Below the pieces are notes generated by a model. The model was not told the DNA's origin. It saw only the letters and a list, made by a program, of their open reading frames with translations, and made no database searches. Position numbers and translations under genes: made by a program. From positions 1 to 55,412 of the forward strand of contig DATAOT010000021.1 in the NCBI GenBank assembly GCA_036265615.1: 55,412 nt of DNA. The letters run 5' to 3'. This DNA comes from DATAFF01 sp036265615 (GTDB taxonomy: Bacteria; Pseudomonadota; Alphaproteobacteria; Rhizobiales; Aestuariivirgaceae). Positions 15,363 through 23,320 of the stretch are shown here, one piece after another (position 1 is the stretch's first letter; the number at the start of each line of letters is the position of its first letter).

Positions 15363-16739
15363 ATGTGGATCGACCGCCATCTGCCGGCGCTTCGAGAACG
15401 ACCGCTGTACGGATTCGGCCTGGCGCTGCTGCTGACGGTGGGAGCGATCGCCGTCAGGCTGTTCCTGCCCGACCTGCCGCCGTTCCTCACCCTCTATCCC
15501 GCCGTGCTGCTCAGCGCCTTTGTCGGCGGCCGCTGGCCGGGCATGCTGGCCATGGTGATCGGGGCAGTTGCGGCTGCGTATCTGTTTCTCGGACCGGCGC
15601 ACGGCTTCGCCCTGAGTTCCTGGGACATCACGGCGCTGATCGGTTTCGTCCTCGTGTCGAGCCTCATCATCTTCGTCGTCGACCTGCTCGATCAGGCTGT
15701 GTGGCGCCTCCATCGCGAGCGCAAGGTGCTGGCGGAGGAGCAGGTGGCGCTCCGGCGCGAGCGCCAGCGCATCGGGCTCGCGGTGCAGTCGGCGCGGCTT
15801 GGGCTATGGGAGCTGGCACCGCCCGACCGAATGATCTGGTATCCGTCATACTATGCCCTGCTCGGCCTCGATCCCGAAACGGACGTGCCATCGCTGACGC
15901 GCTTCTACGCGATGGTGCATCCGGACGACCTGGCCAAGGTCAAGGCAGCCTATGACGGGGCGCGGTCGGGCAAGCATGTCGGAGAATACGAGTATCGCCT
16001 GATCCGACCGGACGGCACGGTCATCTGGATCGCCGAGCACACCGCCTTCTACGACATGGGTGCAACGCTGCACGGGGTCAGCCAGGATGTCACCGGCCGC
16101 AAGCAGGCCGAGGAGCGGATCCGGACGCTGCTCCGGGAAATCGCCCACCGGGTCAAGAACCAGTACACGGTGATTCTCGGCATGGCGCGCGAGACCGGCA
16201 AGCAGATCACCGATGCCGAGGAGTTCCAGAGGACATTCGCGGCCCGGCTGATGTCGATGTCGCGCTCGCACGACCTGCTGCTCGAGGCCGGCTTCGCGGG
16301 CGCCACGGTGCGCGACCTTGTCGACGCCCAGCTCACGCAATTCGGTGTCGGCGAGCGCTGCACGCTCAAGGGTCCGGATCTGCTGCTGACACCGCTTGCC
16401 ACGCAGTATCTCGGGATCGCTCTGCATGAGCTTGCAACCAATGCGGTCAAGCACGGTGCGTTCCGCACGAGCGAGGGCGAGGTGTTGGTGGAATGGAGCC
16501 TGTCGCGGCAGGACAGTGCCGCGGTCTTCACCTTCAAATGGTCGGAACGCGGGGTCAGCGTCGCCACCCCGCCGACCGGCAAAGGCTTCGGCCGCACGGT
16601 GCTCGAACGCATCGCTCCGACCGCGCTCCAGGGAACGGCAAGCTGGACCTTCGGACCGGAGGGGCTGGACTGGGTGCTGACCGCGCCCGATGCGGTCGTC
16701 GCCCGGTCGGTGCCACCCGAAGAAGTAAATGGTGAATAG
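15363..16739 (+). CDS. HWE-family sensor histidine kinase with DUF4118 and PAS domains
   Basis: A 458-residue membrane-bound sensor kinase. Residues 15-110 hold four hydrophobic helices of the DUF4118 type. Residues 135-250 form a PAS fold (LGLWELAPPDRMIWYPSYYALLGLD to HGVSQDVTGRKQAEER in pieces). The phospho-accepting His262 is in EIAHRVKNQ, and the HWE marks are Asn360 in HELATNAVKHG and Trp393-x-Glu395 in KWSERG. HWE kinases in alphaproteobacteria often feed the general stress response or light signalling. No regulator gene is adjacent. The stop TAG is supplied by the first unit of a heptamer repeat. Confidence 0.92.
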   Translation: MWIDRHLPALRERPLYGFGLALLLTVGAIAVRLFLPDLPPFLTLYPAVLLSAFVGGRWPGMLAMVIGAVAAAYLFLGPAHGFALSSWDITALIGFVLVSSLIIFVVDLLDQAVWRLHRERKVLAEEQVALRRERQRIGLAVQSARLGLWELAPPDRMIWYPSYYALLGLDPETDVPSLTRFYAMVHPDDLAKVKAAYDGARSGKHVGEYEYRLIRPDGTVIWIAEHTAFYDMGATLHGVSQDVTGRKQAEERIRTLLREIAHRVKNQYTVILGMARETGKQITDAEEFQRTFAARLMSMSRSHDLLLEAGFAGATVRDLVDAQLTQFGVGERCTLKGPDLLLTPLATQYLGIALHELATNAVKHGAFRTSEGEVLVEWSLSRQDSAAVFTFKWSERGVSVATPPTGKGFGRTVLERIAPTALQGTASWTFGPEGLDWVLTAPDAVVARSVPPEEVNGE

Positions 16740-16801
16740 TGAGTAGTTGGATCGAGCACTGCCCCACTCACGACGCCCTACTCCCTACTCACTACTTACT
16801 A
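16731..16801. repeat. Heptamer palindromic repeat, copy A (left part, interrupted by IS)
   Basis: Tandem GTGAATA/GTGAGTA units at 16732-16746, a core CGAGCACTGCCCC and inverted units (CTACTCACTAC) up to 16800. The repeat overlaps the stop codon of the kinase gene. The inserted IS begins immediately to the right. The same core occurs in copies B and C (17657-17757 and 38551-38612). Confidence 0.85.
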
Positions 16802-17654
16802 GGGCCCAGACCCTTTAGTTCATTTTGGAGGGTATGCGAATCGCTGCTGCGGTGATTCAGTCGTCCTTGCCGAGGGAGGACGAAAATGGCTGAATTGTTC
16901 TGGTTTTCCGATGAGCAATGGGCTCGGATCGAGCGGTTATTGCCGACCAACACGCGGGGCTTGAAGCGCGTTGATGACCGTCGTGTCTTGAGCGGCATCG
17001 TGCATGTTCTGCGCTCGGGCTGTCACTGGTCGCATTGTCCGCGGGAGTATGGGCCGCCCAAGACCATCTACAATCGCTTCGTGCGTTGGGCCAAACGCGG
17101 GATCTGGGAACGGATCTTTGCGATGCTGAGCCGCTGCGAGGACCCGCCCGATCGGCTGATGATCGATTCGACAATCGTCAGAGCACATCGCAGTTCTGCT
17201 GGCGGAAAAGGGGGGCCCAGCATCAGGCCATTGGCCGTAGCGTCGGCGGCAGGACCACCAAAATCCACCTCGTAACCGACGCCGCTGGCAGACCCCGCGT
17301 GATCCTGCTCACGCCGGGAAACACCAATGATTTCAAACCTGCCCAGCGCTGCCTCGAACTCATGCCGCCGGCCCAATATGTCATTGCCGACAAAGGTTAT
17401 GACAGCGCTCCCTTGCGCCAGTGGCTGCAGCAGCGCGGCTCTCAGCCCGTCATCCCGCCACGACGAAACCGCAAGCTCCTCTTTGCTTATGACGAGGTCT
17501 TCTACAGGCAGCGCAATATCATCGAGCGGACCATCAATCGCATCAAGGACTGGCGACGCATTGCCACCCGCTACGATCGCCATGCCTCGGTCTATCTAGC
17601 CTCGCTCTTTATCGTCGCAACCGTCACCTGGTGGCTCTAAATGACTCCTGACCC
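16802..17654 (+). mobile_element. IS5-family (IS427-group-like) insertion sequence
   Basis: An 853-base element with imperfect terminal inverted repeats: left GGGCCCAGACCCTTTAG, right end reading inward GGGTCAGGAGTCATTTAG. It is flanked by a TA duplication within CTAG (16799-16802 and 17654-17657), as usual for the IS427 group. It carries a transposase in two frames. Both ends appear intact, so it may be functional. It sits at the centre of a palindrome made of heptamer repeats. Confidence 0.88.
16886..17640 (+). CDS. IS5-family transposase, two overlapping frames (probable -1 frameshift)
   Basis: OrfA (16886-17275) carries the N-terminal DUF4096 helix region (FWFSDEQWARIERLLP) and the first catalytic Asp in LMIDSTIVRAH. 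The second frame (functional part from about 17200 to 17640) continues with GRTTKIHLVTDAAGRP, second Asp region VIADKGYDS, and the catalytic Glu region NIIERTINRIKDWRR. The frames join through a -1 shift at a run of four A and six G (17206-17215), consistent with the programmed frameshifting used by this IS group. The joined product is about 250 residues, the usual length. A sequencing or inactivating indel is the alternative. Confidence 0.88.
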
Positions 17655-17757
17655 TAGTGAGTAGTGAATAGTGAGTAGTGAAGAGTGAGTAGTCCGGGGC
17701 CGAGCGCTGCCCACTCACTACTCACGACTCACTACCTCACGACTCACTATTCCTCCG
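17655..17757. repeat. Heptamer palindromic repeat, copy B
   Basis: Starts with five near-tandem GTGAGTA/GTGAATA/GTGAAGA units (17657-17691), then the GC-rich core CCGGGGCCGAGCGCTGCCC and inverted units (ACTCACTACTCAC and variants) to about 17752. The right end overlaps the TAG stop of the ribbon-helix-helix gene on the minus strand. The arms can pair as a long hairpin and could end transcription from both sides. Confidence 0.88.
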
Positions 17758-17989
17758 TCTGCCTCTCCAACAGCCATACCCTGACCGCGCTTGACAGGTT
17801 GCGCGGGCCCCGCCTGGCGTCGATGGCCGCGATCAGGCCGGCGAGGCTCGTCGAGTCCTCGGTGGCGGCGCGCTGGAGCGCGTCCCAGAACTCGGGCTCG
17901 AGCGACAGGCTCGTGCGATGGCCGGCAATCGACACCGATCGCTTGATCGGCTTGAGCGAGGCCTGAGCGCCGCGGTCGCCGCCTGTCAC
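17747..17989 (-). CDS. Ribbon-helix-helix domain protein (RHH_4 type)
   Basis: An 80-residue protein with the RHH_4 pattern: KRSVSIAGHRTSLSLEPEFWDAL, then LAGLIAAIDARR and NLSSAVRVWLLER. Such proteins may bind DNA as dimers. Many alphaproteobacteria carry this gene after fumC and DUF4169. It starts with GTG, sharing four bases with the stop of the DUF4169 gene (GTGA), so it is translationally coupled. It ends at a TAG that belongs to a heptamer repeat. Confidence 0.9.
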   Translation of the reverse strand: MTGGDRGAQASLKPIKRSVSIAGHRTSLSLEPEFWDALQRAATEDSTSLAGLIAAIDARRGPRNLSSAVRVWLLERQTEE

Positions 17990-18174
17990 CGGTCGTCTTC
18001 AGGGTTGCGCCGATGGCCGTCGAGCTTGCGCTGCTCCTGCTCGCGACTCGCCTTCTCGCGCGCGCGCTCCGCCTTGCTCCTGCCGGACCGGGCGCGGTTC
18101 TCCGCCGCCGCTTCGCTCTTGCGGTCCCGCTCCTTGCGTTTGCGGTGCAGCCGCAGATTGACGATCTCGGCCAT
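17986..18174 (-). CDS. DUF4169 family small basic protein
   Basis: A 62-residue, strongly charged helical protein (MAEIVNLRLHRKRKERDRK, then ENRARSGRSKAERAREKASREQEQRKLDGHRR in parts) matching DUF4169. The function is unknown. It begins at the base after the fumC stop with no gap, and its stop overlaps the following RHH gene, so the three form one tight operon. Confidence 0.9.
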   Translation of the reverse strand: MAEIVNLRLHRKRKERDRKSEAAAENRARSGRSKAERAREKASREQEQRKLDGHRRNPEDDR

Positions 18175-19566
18175 CTACTGAGGTCCGATCATTTTTCTTG
18201 GGTCGACCAGGCTGTCGAACTCGGCTTCGGTGACAAGACCCGAGCCCACCGCCTCTTCGCGCAGCGTCGTGCCCTTGGCATGCGCTGCCTTGGCGATCTT
18301 CGCCGCCGCGTCATAACCGATCTTGGGCGCCAGCGCCGTGACCAGCATCAGCGAGCGCTCGAGCCCGGCCTTGATGTTGTCCTCGCGTGGCTCGATCCCC
18401 GTGACGCAATTGTGCGTGAAGGACCGCGCCGCATCGGCGATGAGCCGCGCCGACTGCAGGAATGCATAGGCCATCACCGGATTGTAGACATTGAGCTCGA
18501 AATGGCCCTGGCTGCCGGCAAAGGTGATGGTCGCCTGATTGCCGAACACCTGGCAGCACACCATCGTCATGGCCTCGCACTGCGTCGGATTGACCTTGCC
18601 CGGCATGATCGACGAGCCCGGCTCGTTTTCCGGCAACGCCAGCTCGCCCAAGCCCGACCGCGGACCCGAGCCGAGGAGGCGGATGTCGTTGGCGATCTTG
18701 AACAGCGATGCGGCCACCGTGTTGATCGCGCCATGCGTCATGATCATCGCATCATGCGCCGCCAGCGCCTCGAACTTGTTCGGTGCCGAGGTGAACGGCA
18801 GGCCGGTGAAGGCGGCGATCCGTCCCGCCACCTCCTCGGCGAAACCCTTCGGCGCATTGAGTCCGGTCCCCACTGCGGTGCCGCCCTGCGCCAGCTCCAT
18901 CAGCATCGGCAATGTCTGCTCGATCCTGAGAATGCCGTTTTCGACCTGCTGGGCATAGCCGGAAAACTCCTGCCCGAGGGTGATCGGCGTCGCATCCTGG
19001 GTGTGGGTGCGGCCGATCTTGATGATGTGCGACCATTCCCGCGCCTTTGCCGCGAGCGCATGGTGAAGATGCCTGAGCGCTGGCAGCAGCGATCCGGTCA
19101 CCTCCATCGCGGCAGCTATATGCATCGCTGATGGATAAGTGTCGTTCGATGATTGGCTCATATTGACATGATCATTGGGATGGATCGGTGCCTTGCTGCC
19201 GAGTTCACCGCCGAGCATTTCGATCGCCCGGTTCGCGATCACCTCGTTGACATTCATGTTGGTCTGGGTTCCCGAGCCGGTCTGCCACACCGCCAGAGGG
19301 AAATGCGCATCGAGCTTTCCTTCCGCCACCTCGCGCGCCGCCTTGCGGATCGGCTCGCCAAGCTCGGGCTTCAGCCGACCGAGCGCCATGTTGGCCTCGG
19401 CCGCCGCATGCTTGATGATGCCGAGCGCCCGGATGATGGCCTGTGGCTGCTTTTCCCAGCCGATCTTGAAATTGCCGAGCGAGCGCTGCGTCTGCGCTCC
19501 CCAATAGCGGTCATGCGGCACCTCGATATGGCCGAAGGAGTCGCTTTCTTTACGCGTCTTGGTCAT
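18175..19566 (-). CDS. fumC: Class II fumarate hydratase
   Basis: A 463-residue iron-independent fumarase, interconverting fumarate and L-malate in the citric acid cycle. The aspartase/fumarase superfamily signature GSSIMPGKVNPTQ is present, as are the active-site blocks TGSGTQTNMNVNEV and SQSSNDTYPSAM and the TQDATPITLGQEF segment. The length equals that of E. coli FumC. The ATG at 19566 overlaps the stop of the upstream PHP gene as ATGA; the open frame beyond it is ignored. DUF4169 and RHH genes follow directly. Confidence 0.97.
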   Translation of the reverse strand: MTKTRKESDSFGHIEVPHDRYWGAQTQRSLGNFKIGWEKQPQAIIRALGIIKHAAAEANMALGRLKPELGEPIRKAAREVAEGKLDAHFPLAVWQTGSGTQTNMNVNEVIANRAIEMLGGELGSKAPIHPNDHVNMSQSSNDTYPSAMHIAAAMEVTGSLLPALRHLHHALAAKAREWSHIIKIGRTHTQDATPITLGQEFSGYAQQVENGILRIEQTLPMLMELAQGGTAVGTGLNAPKGFAEEVAGRIAAFTGLPFTSAPNKFEALAAHDAMIMTHGAINTVAASLFKIANDIRLLGSGPRSGLGELALPENEPGSSIMPGKVNPTQCEAMTMVCCQVFGNQATITFAGSQGHFELNVYNPVMAYAFLQSARLIADAARSFTHNCVTGIEPREDNIKAGLERSLMLVTALAPKIGYDAAAKIAKAAHAKGTTLREEAVGSGLVTEAEFDSLVDPRKMIGPQ

Positions 19567-20495
19567 TGCAGGTCTTTCCACCAGAAGGCGCTCGTCCAGG
19601 CGCGCTTGCCCGAACCGTCGACCAGCACCACCCGGAACCACGGGCTCTTGTTGCGCAACAGCCAGCCCTCTTCAAGCCGGGCAAGATCGAGCACGGTCTC
19701 CGTCACTGCCCGGCCATGCCGGGTCACGGCCCGCGAATTGCCGCAGACCGCCGCCACCATGTCGACCGGCGACGACACGATGGTGAGTTCGCCTCCCGAC
19801 AGCGACATCGCGCGGATCTCGGGTCCCTGGCTCGCATAATAATGCCCCTGCTTGAGCGCCGCGACCAGCGCCTCGGGCTCGAGGCTTTCCGCCTTCACAT
19901 GCACCCACCCGCCGAAGAAGTCGTTGACCTTGAAATGCGCATCGTCGGTGGCGAAGGCCGAGAGCCTCGAGCCGTCGTTGAGCAGCTGATCGTAGAGGTA
20001 CCATCCCTCGCCGCGATCGGTCTCGACGGCGCAGGCATGATTGTAGATCTCGACCGCATGCGCCGCCTTGAGCGCCTGCCCGTCCGCCAGCGTGAGCTGC
20101 GACCAGGATGGGTGGGCAATGCCCACAAAGGCACCGGCCTCGGCAGCGCGCTGCGCGAGCGCCGGCCCGGTTTCGTCCGGTCCGCACGGCGCGAAGTCGA
20201 GCGGCAAGCCTGCCGCCACGATATGCCAGAGCTCGCCGACCGCCGTTTCCGGCGCATGGAGCTCGGCACCGATGATCGTGGTGAACCGGTTCGAGCGCAT
20301 GCCCCGTGTATCGGCAATGGGCCAGTCATAGCGGTCGAGAAAGTGATCCGACAGCATCATGAAGTCGTAGCCCGCATCCTGATAGGCCTCGACCACCTTG
20401 TCGGGAGGAAGCCCACCGTCCGACAGGTTCGAATGGGTGTGGAGATTGCCGCGCCAGAAGCGCCCGCCAAGCGAGAAAGGTGCAAGATCGGTCAT
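19563..20495 (-). CDS. PHP-domain phosphoesterase
   Basis: A 310-residue PHP (polymerase and histidinol phosphatase-like) metal hydrolase. The metal motifs are HTHSNLSDG (His19, His21), LSDHF, IGAELH, IAHPSW and, near residue 190, TDDAH. This arrangement resembles CehA/McbA-type or trpH-like PHP hydrolases; the substrate is unknown. It is the first gene of the operon with fumC, overlapping it by four bases (ATGA), which is unusual for a citric-acid-cycle gene. No signal peptide is seen. Confidence 0.88.
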   Translation of the reverse strand: MTDLAPFSLGGRFWRGNLHTHSNLSDGGLPPDKVVEAYQDAGYDFMMLSDHFLDRYDWPIADTRGMRSNRFTTIIGAELHAPETAVGELWHIVAAGLPLDFAPCGPDETGPALAQRAAEAGAFVGIAHPSWSQLTLADGQALKAAHAVEIYNHACAVETDRGEGWYLYDQLLNDGSRLSAFATDDAHFKVNDFFGGWVHVKAESLEPEALVAALKQGHYYASQGPEIRAMSLSGGELTIVSSPVDMVAAVCGNSRAVTRHGRAVTETVLDLARLEEGWLLRNKSPWFRVVLVDGSGKRAWTSAFWWKDLQ

Positions 20496-20670
20496 GATGA
20501 GCCTGGTCTGTCTCGAAGAGCTTTGGAACGGTCAAACCACTGTCACGCGCGCCCGCCGACTGCAAGCGATCTTGTTGATGCCCGCAGGCGCACCGGTCCC
20601 GTTCTTCTGCGTGCACGCCGGGCAATTTGCCCCAGTCAAGCAGAGGCTGCTAAAGGGCGGCCCACAATAA
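20494..20670 (+). pseudogene. Possible short thioesterase-like remnant
   Basis: A 58-codon frame containing LLMPAGAPVPFFCVHAG, which resembles the opening strand of alpha/beta-hydrolase thioesterase domains (consensus like GSRPPLFCVHGAGG). It stops soon after, without the catalytic Ser motif. The assignment is weak; it may be chance. Confidence 0.2.
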
Positions 20671-20777
20671 ACCGTGGAAATTTGACCGAATTCACAAACT
20701 CTGGGATCATTCCAATGCGGCGTCGTTCCAAGCGGCGGGTGCTGTTTGGCACTTTTTTCGCCGCAGCGGAGTTCGAG

Positions 20778-20993
20778 ATGAATCAGGGAGACATCGTGCA
20801 ACTTATCTTCAGCATCTTTCTTGGCCTGCTGCTGGGATTGGTAATCGCGAACTTCGCCGTCATCGTGGCAAGCTTGTCTCGGCATGAAGACATCGCAAGA
20901 TCCATTACCAAGTTTCTTTCGAGCTATATTTGGCTGCTGCGCATGGGTGGTGATGCCGATCCCGCAAATCGGGATTCGCATAGACACGCTTGA
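20778..20993 (+). CDS. Small single-helix membrane protein
   Basis: A 71-residue protein with one long hydrophobic segment (IVQLIFSIFLGLLLGLVIANFAVIVASL in overlapping pieces) and a polar tail. GGAG lies seven bases before the ATG at 20778; the ATG at 20715 is an alternative. A second small membrane protein begins 13 bases after its stop, and the two are probably co-transcribed. No family is recognised. Confidence 0.6.
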   Translation: MNQGDIVQLIFSIFLGLLLGLVIANFAVIVASLSRHEDIARSITKFLSSYIWLLRMGGDADPANRDSHRHA

Positions 20994-21006
20994 GTGATTC
21001 CAAGGC

Positions 21007-21342
21007 ATGGACCTGCTCGATTTCCAGCAGATCCTCCACTCGCTTTACGACATACCCCGCTTCTTCTACTGGGGTGTCGTGGGAAGCCTATCGGCTGAGG
21101 CGGCTTCGGCCCTTAAGGAATGCAAGGATCTGGGTGGAATTTGCCCGCCACTGTACAAAAGCAAATTTTATCTTGGGGTCCGCGTCCTCGTGGCTATTGC
21201 CGCAGGCGTGTTTCCGATCGCGCTGGATGCTCAGAATGCGCTCGCAGCCTTTTACCTCGGGATCAGCGCACCGGTGGCTTTGGACCGCCTCTCTCGCGGG
21301 CTGAAGATCGATACCGATCCCTTTCCGGGGTCAACCTCCTGA
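21007..21342 (+). CDS. Small membrane protein
   Basis: A 111-residue protein, with an amphipathic N-terminus (MDLLDFQQILHSLYDIPRFF) and two hydrophobic segments: VLVAIAAGVFPIALDA and LAAFYLGISAPVALDRL. Two Cys (KECKDLGGICPP) could form a disulphide. AAGG precedes the ATG. It is paired with the upstream 71-residue membrane protein and ends ten bases before the convergent tctA gene. The function is unknown. Confidence 0.65.
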   Translation: MDLLDFQQILHSLYDIPRFFYWGVVGSLSAEAASALKECKDLGGICPPLYKSKFYLGVRVLVAIAAGVFPIALDAQNALAAFYLGISAPVALDRLSRGLKIDTDPFPGSTS

Positions 21343-21352
21343 CTTTCTCAAG

Positions 21353-22849
21353 CTAAGCCACCGCCCGCCGCGATCTTGCCAATGAGACGACCATCGGCAC
21401 CACCAGGGCCGCGAGCGCCAGCGCCAGGATCGCCGCCGAGATCGGTTGCGTGACGAACACCGAAGGATCGCCCTGGCTGATCGACAGCGCCCGGCGGAAA
21501 TGCGCCTCCGCCATCGGGCCGAGGATCAGCCCGATCACGCAAGGCGCCACCGGCAGGTCTGAGCGCCGCATGATGAAGCCGAGCGCGCCGCAAATCGCCA
21601 GGAGAATGAGGTCGAAGGTCGAGCCGTTGAGGCTGTAGACGCCGAGCGTCGAGAACACGAGGATGGCCGCGTAGAGCAGGTGCTGCGGGATGGACAGCAG
21701 CCTGACCCACAGGCCGACCAGCGGCAGGTTGAGCACGAGCAGCATGGTGTTGCCGATATAGAGCGACGCGATCAGGCCCCACACCAGCTTGCTTTCCTGC
21801 TGGAACAGCAGCGGCCCGGGTTGCAGCCCGTATTCCTGGAAGGCGGCCAGCAGGATCGCGGCGGTTGCCGATGTCGGCAGCCCGAGCGTGAGGAGCGGCA
21901 CCAGCACGCCGGCCACCGCCGCATTGTTGGCGGCCTCGGGTCCTGCCACCCCCTCGATGGCGCCATGGCCGAACTCCTCGGGGTGCCGGGCAAGCCGCCG
22001 CTCGGCGACATAGGACAGAAATGTCGGGATCTCGGTGCCGCCGGCCGGCAGCGCACCGAACGGGAAGCCGATCAGCGTGCCCCTGAGCCACGGCCGCCAT
22101 GACCGCGACCATTCTTCCGGCGTCATCATCAGCGAACCCTTCACCGCCTCGATGCGCGCCTCGCGCAGATCAGGCCGCGACGCGATGGACAGCGCTTCCC
22201 CGACCGCGAACAGGCCGACCGCGACGATCACCACGTCGACGCCGTTGAACAGATTGGGAATTCCAAGCGTGAAACGTGCCTGACCGGTCAGGCTGTCGAT
22301 GCCGATGAGGCCGATGGCGAGACCGAGGAACAGGCTGGCCAGGCCCTTGACCCTGGACGCGCCGAGAAAGGCCGAGATGGTGACGAAGGCCAGCATGATC
22401 AACGAGAAATACTCGGCCGGCCCGAAGCGGACGGCGAGCTTGACGATCAGCGGCGCGAGGAAGGTGAGGAGCAGCGTGCCGATCGTGCCGGCGACGAAGG
22501 AGCCGATCGCCGCCGTTGCGAGGGCGGCGGCGCCGCGGCCCTGGCGGGCCATGAGATTGCCTTCGACCGCAGTGACGATCGAGCCGGATTCGCCGGGCGT
22601 GTTCAAGAGGATCGACGTCGTGGAGCCGCCATACATCGCGCCGTAATAGAGCCCGGCGAACATGATGAAGGCGGCGTCGGGCGTGAGCGCGCTGGTCACC
22701 GGCAGGAGCAGCGCGATCGTGAGCGCCGGTCCGATCCCCGGCAGGATGCCGACGAGCGTGCCGAGCGTCACCCCGACGAATGCCCAGCCGAGATTTGCCA
22801 GCGTGAGCGCCGTCGAAAACCCCGCGAGCAGGTTCTGCAGCGTGCTCAT
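21353..22849 (-). CDS. tctA: Tripartite tricarboxylate transporter, large membrane subunit
   Basis: A 498-residue TctA-type permease with about 12 membrane helices. The conserved blocks GTLVGILPGIGPALTIALLLP and YGGSTTSILLNTPGE in the first half, and ALPAGGTEIPTFLSY in the second, identify it. It forms the transport channel for a carboxylate delivered by the binding protein TctC. Its ATG overlaps the stop of tctB (ATGA), so the two are translationally coupled. The substrate of this TTT system is not predictable from sequence; citrate is only one known case. Confidence 0.94.
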   Translation of the reverse strand: MSTLQNLLAGFSTALTLANLGWAFVGVTLGTLVGILPGIGPALTIALLLPVTSALTPDAAFIMFAGLYYGAMYGGSTTSILLNTPGESGSIVTAVEGNLMARQGRGAAALATAAIGSFVAGTIGTLLLTFLAPLIVKLAVRFGPAEYFSLIMLAFVTISAFLGASRVKGLASLFLGLAIGLIGIDSLTGQARFTLGIPNLFNGVDVVIVAVGLFAVGEALSIASRPDLREARIEAVKGSLMMTPEEWSRSWRPWLRGTLIGFPFGALPAGGTEIPTFLSYVAERRLARHPEEFGHGAIEGVAGPEAANNAAVAGVLVPLLTLGLPTSATAAILLAAFQEYGLQPGPLLFQQESKLVWGLIASLYIGNTMLLVLNLPLVGLWVRLLSIPQHLLYAAILVFSTLGVYSLNGSTFDLILLAICGALGFIMRRSDLPVAPCVIGLILGPMAEAHFRRALSISQGDPSVFVTQPISAAILALALAALVVPMVVSLARSRRAVA

Positions 22850-23313
22850 CGCCAGAGCCCCGCGAGGAAACCGGGGAGGTTGAGATTGAGAGCATGGCGG
22901 AACAGGACATAGGCGGCCGTGGCGGTGAGCGCCCCGACGATCGTGTCCCACAGTGCCGACCGGCTGCCAAAGCCGCGCGCGACGCAGGCGAACAGCACGG
23001 TCGATGCGACGATGAACCCCGCCGGCTTGAACAGCAGCCAGTCGGCGATGAGCCCGAGGAAGATCCAGGCCACCGGCCGCCATTCCGCTTTGCCTTCATG
23101 GCTCGCTGCCTGCGGCTTCTGCACGCTCGTCCAGGCCATCAGGCCGCCGGTGATGATGAGCCCGGCCGATACCAGCCATGGCACGAATGTCGGGCCGACC
23201 TTGGCATAGACCATCTGCACCTCGATGCGCGAGGTTCCAACGGCGAAGGCGACGCCGAGAACGGCGATCAGGATGCCGACGACCGTGTCGGCCGAGAATC
23301 GGTCGGTGCGCAA
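22846..23313 (-). CDS. tctB: Tripartite tricarboxylate transporter, small membrane subunit
   Basis: A 155-residue TctB-like protein with four hydrophobic segments (first TVVGILIAVLGVAFAVGT, last WDTIVGALTATAAYVLFRHAL). The predicted start is TTG, eight bases after the tctC stop. It sits between the binding protein and large subunit genes in the classic tctCBA order. Confidence 0.9.
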   Translation of the reverse strand: MRTDRFSADTVVGILIAVLGVAFAVGTSRIEVQMVYAKVGPTFVPWLVSAGLIITGGLMAWTSVQKPQAASHEGKAEWRPVAWIFLGLIADWLLFKPAGFIVASTVLFACVARGFGSRSALWDTIVGALTATAAYVLFRHALNLNLPGFLAGLWR

Positions 23314-23320
23314 GGGAGCT

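Noticed and set aside
19566..20993. Plus-strand 475-codon frame opposite the PHP gene
   Set aside because: Only its last 71 codons (from 20778) look real. The rest is a mirror of the PHP gene.
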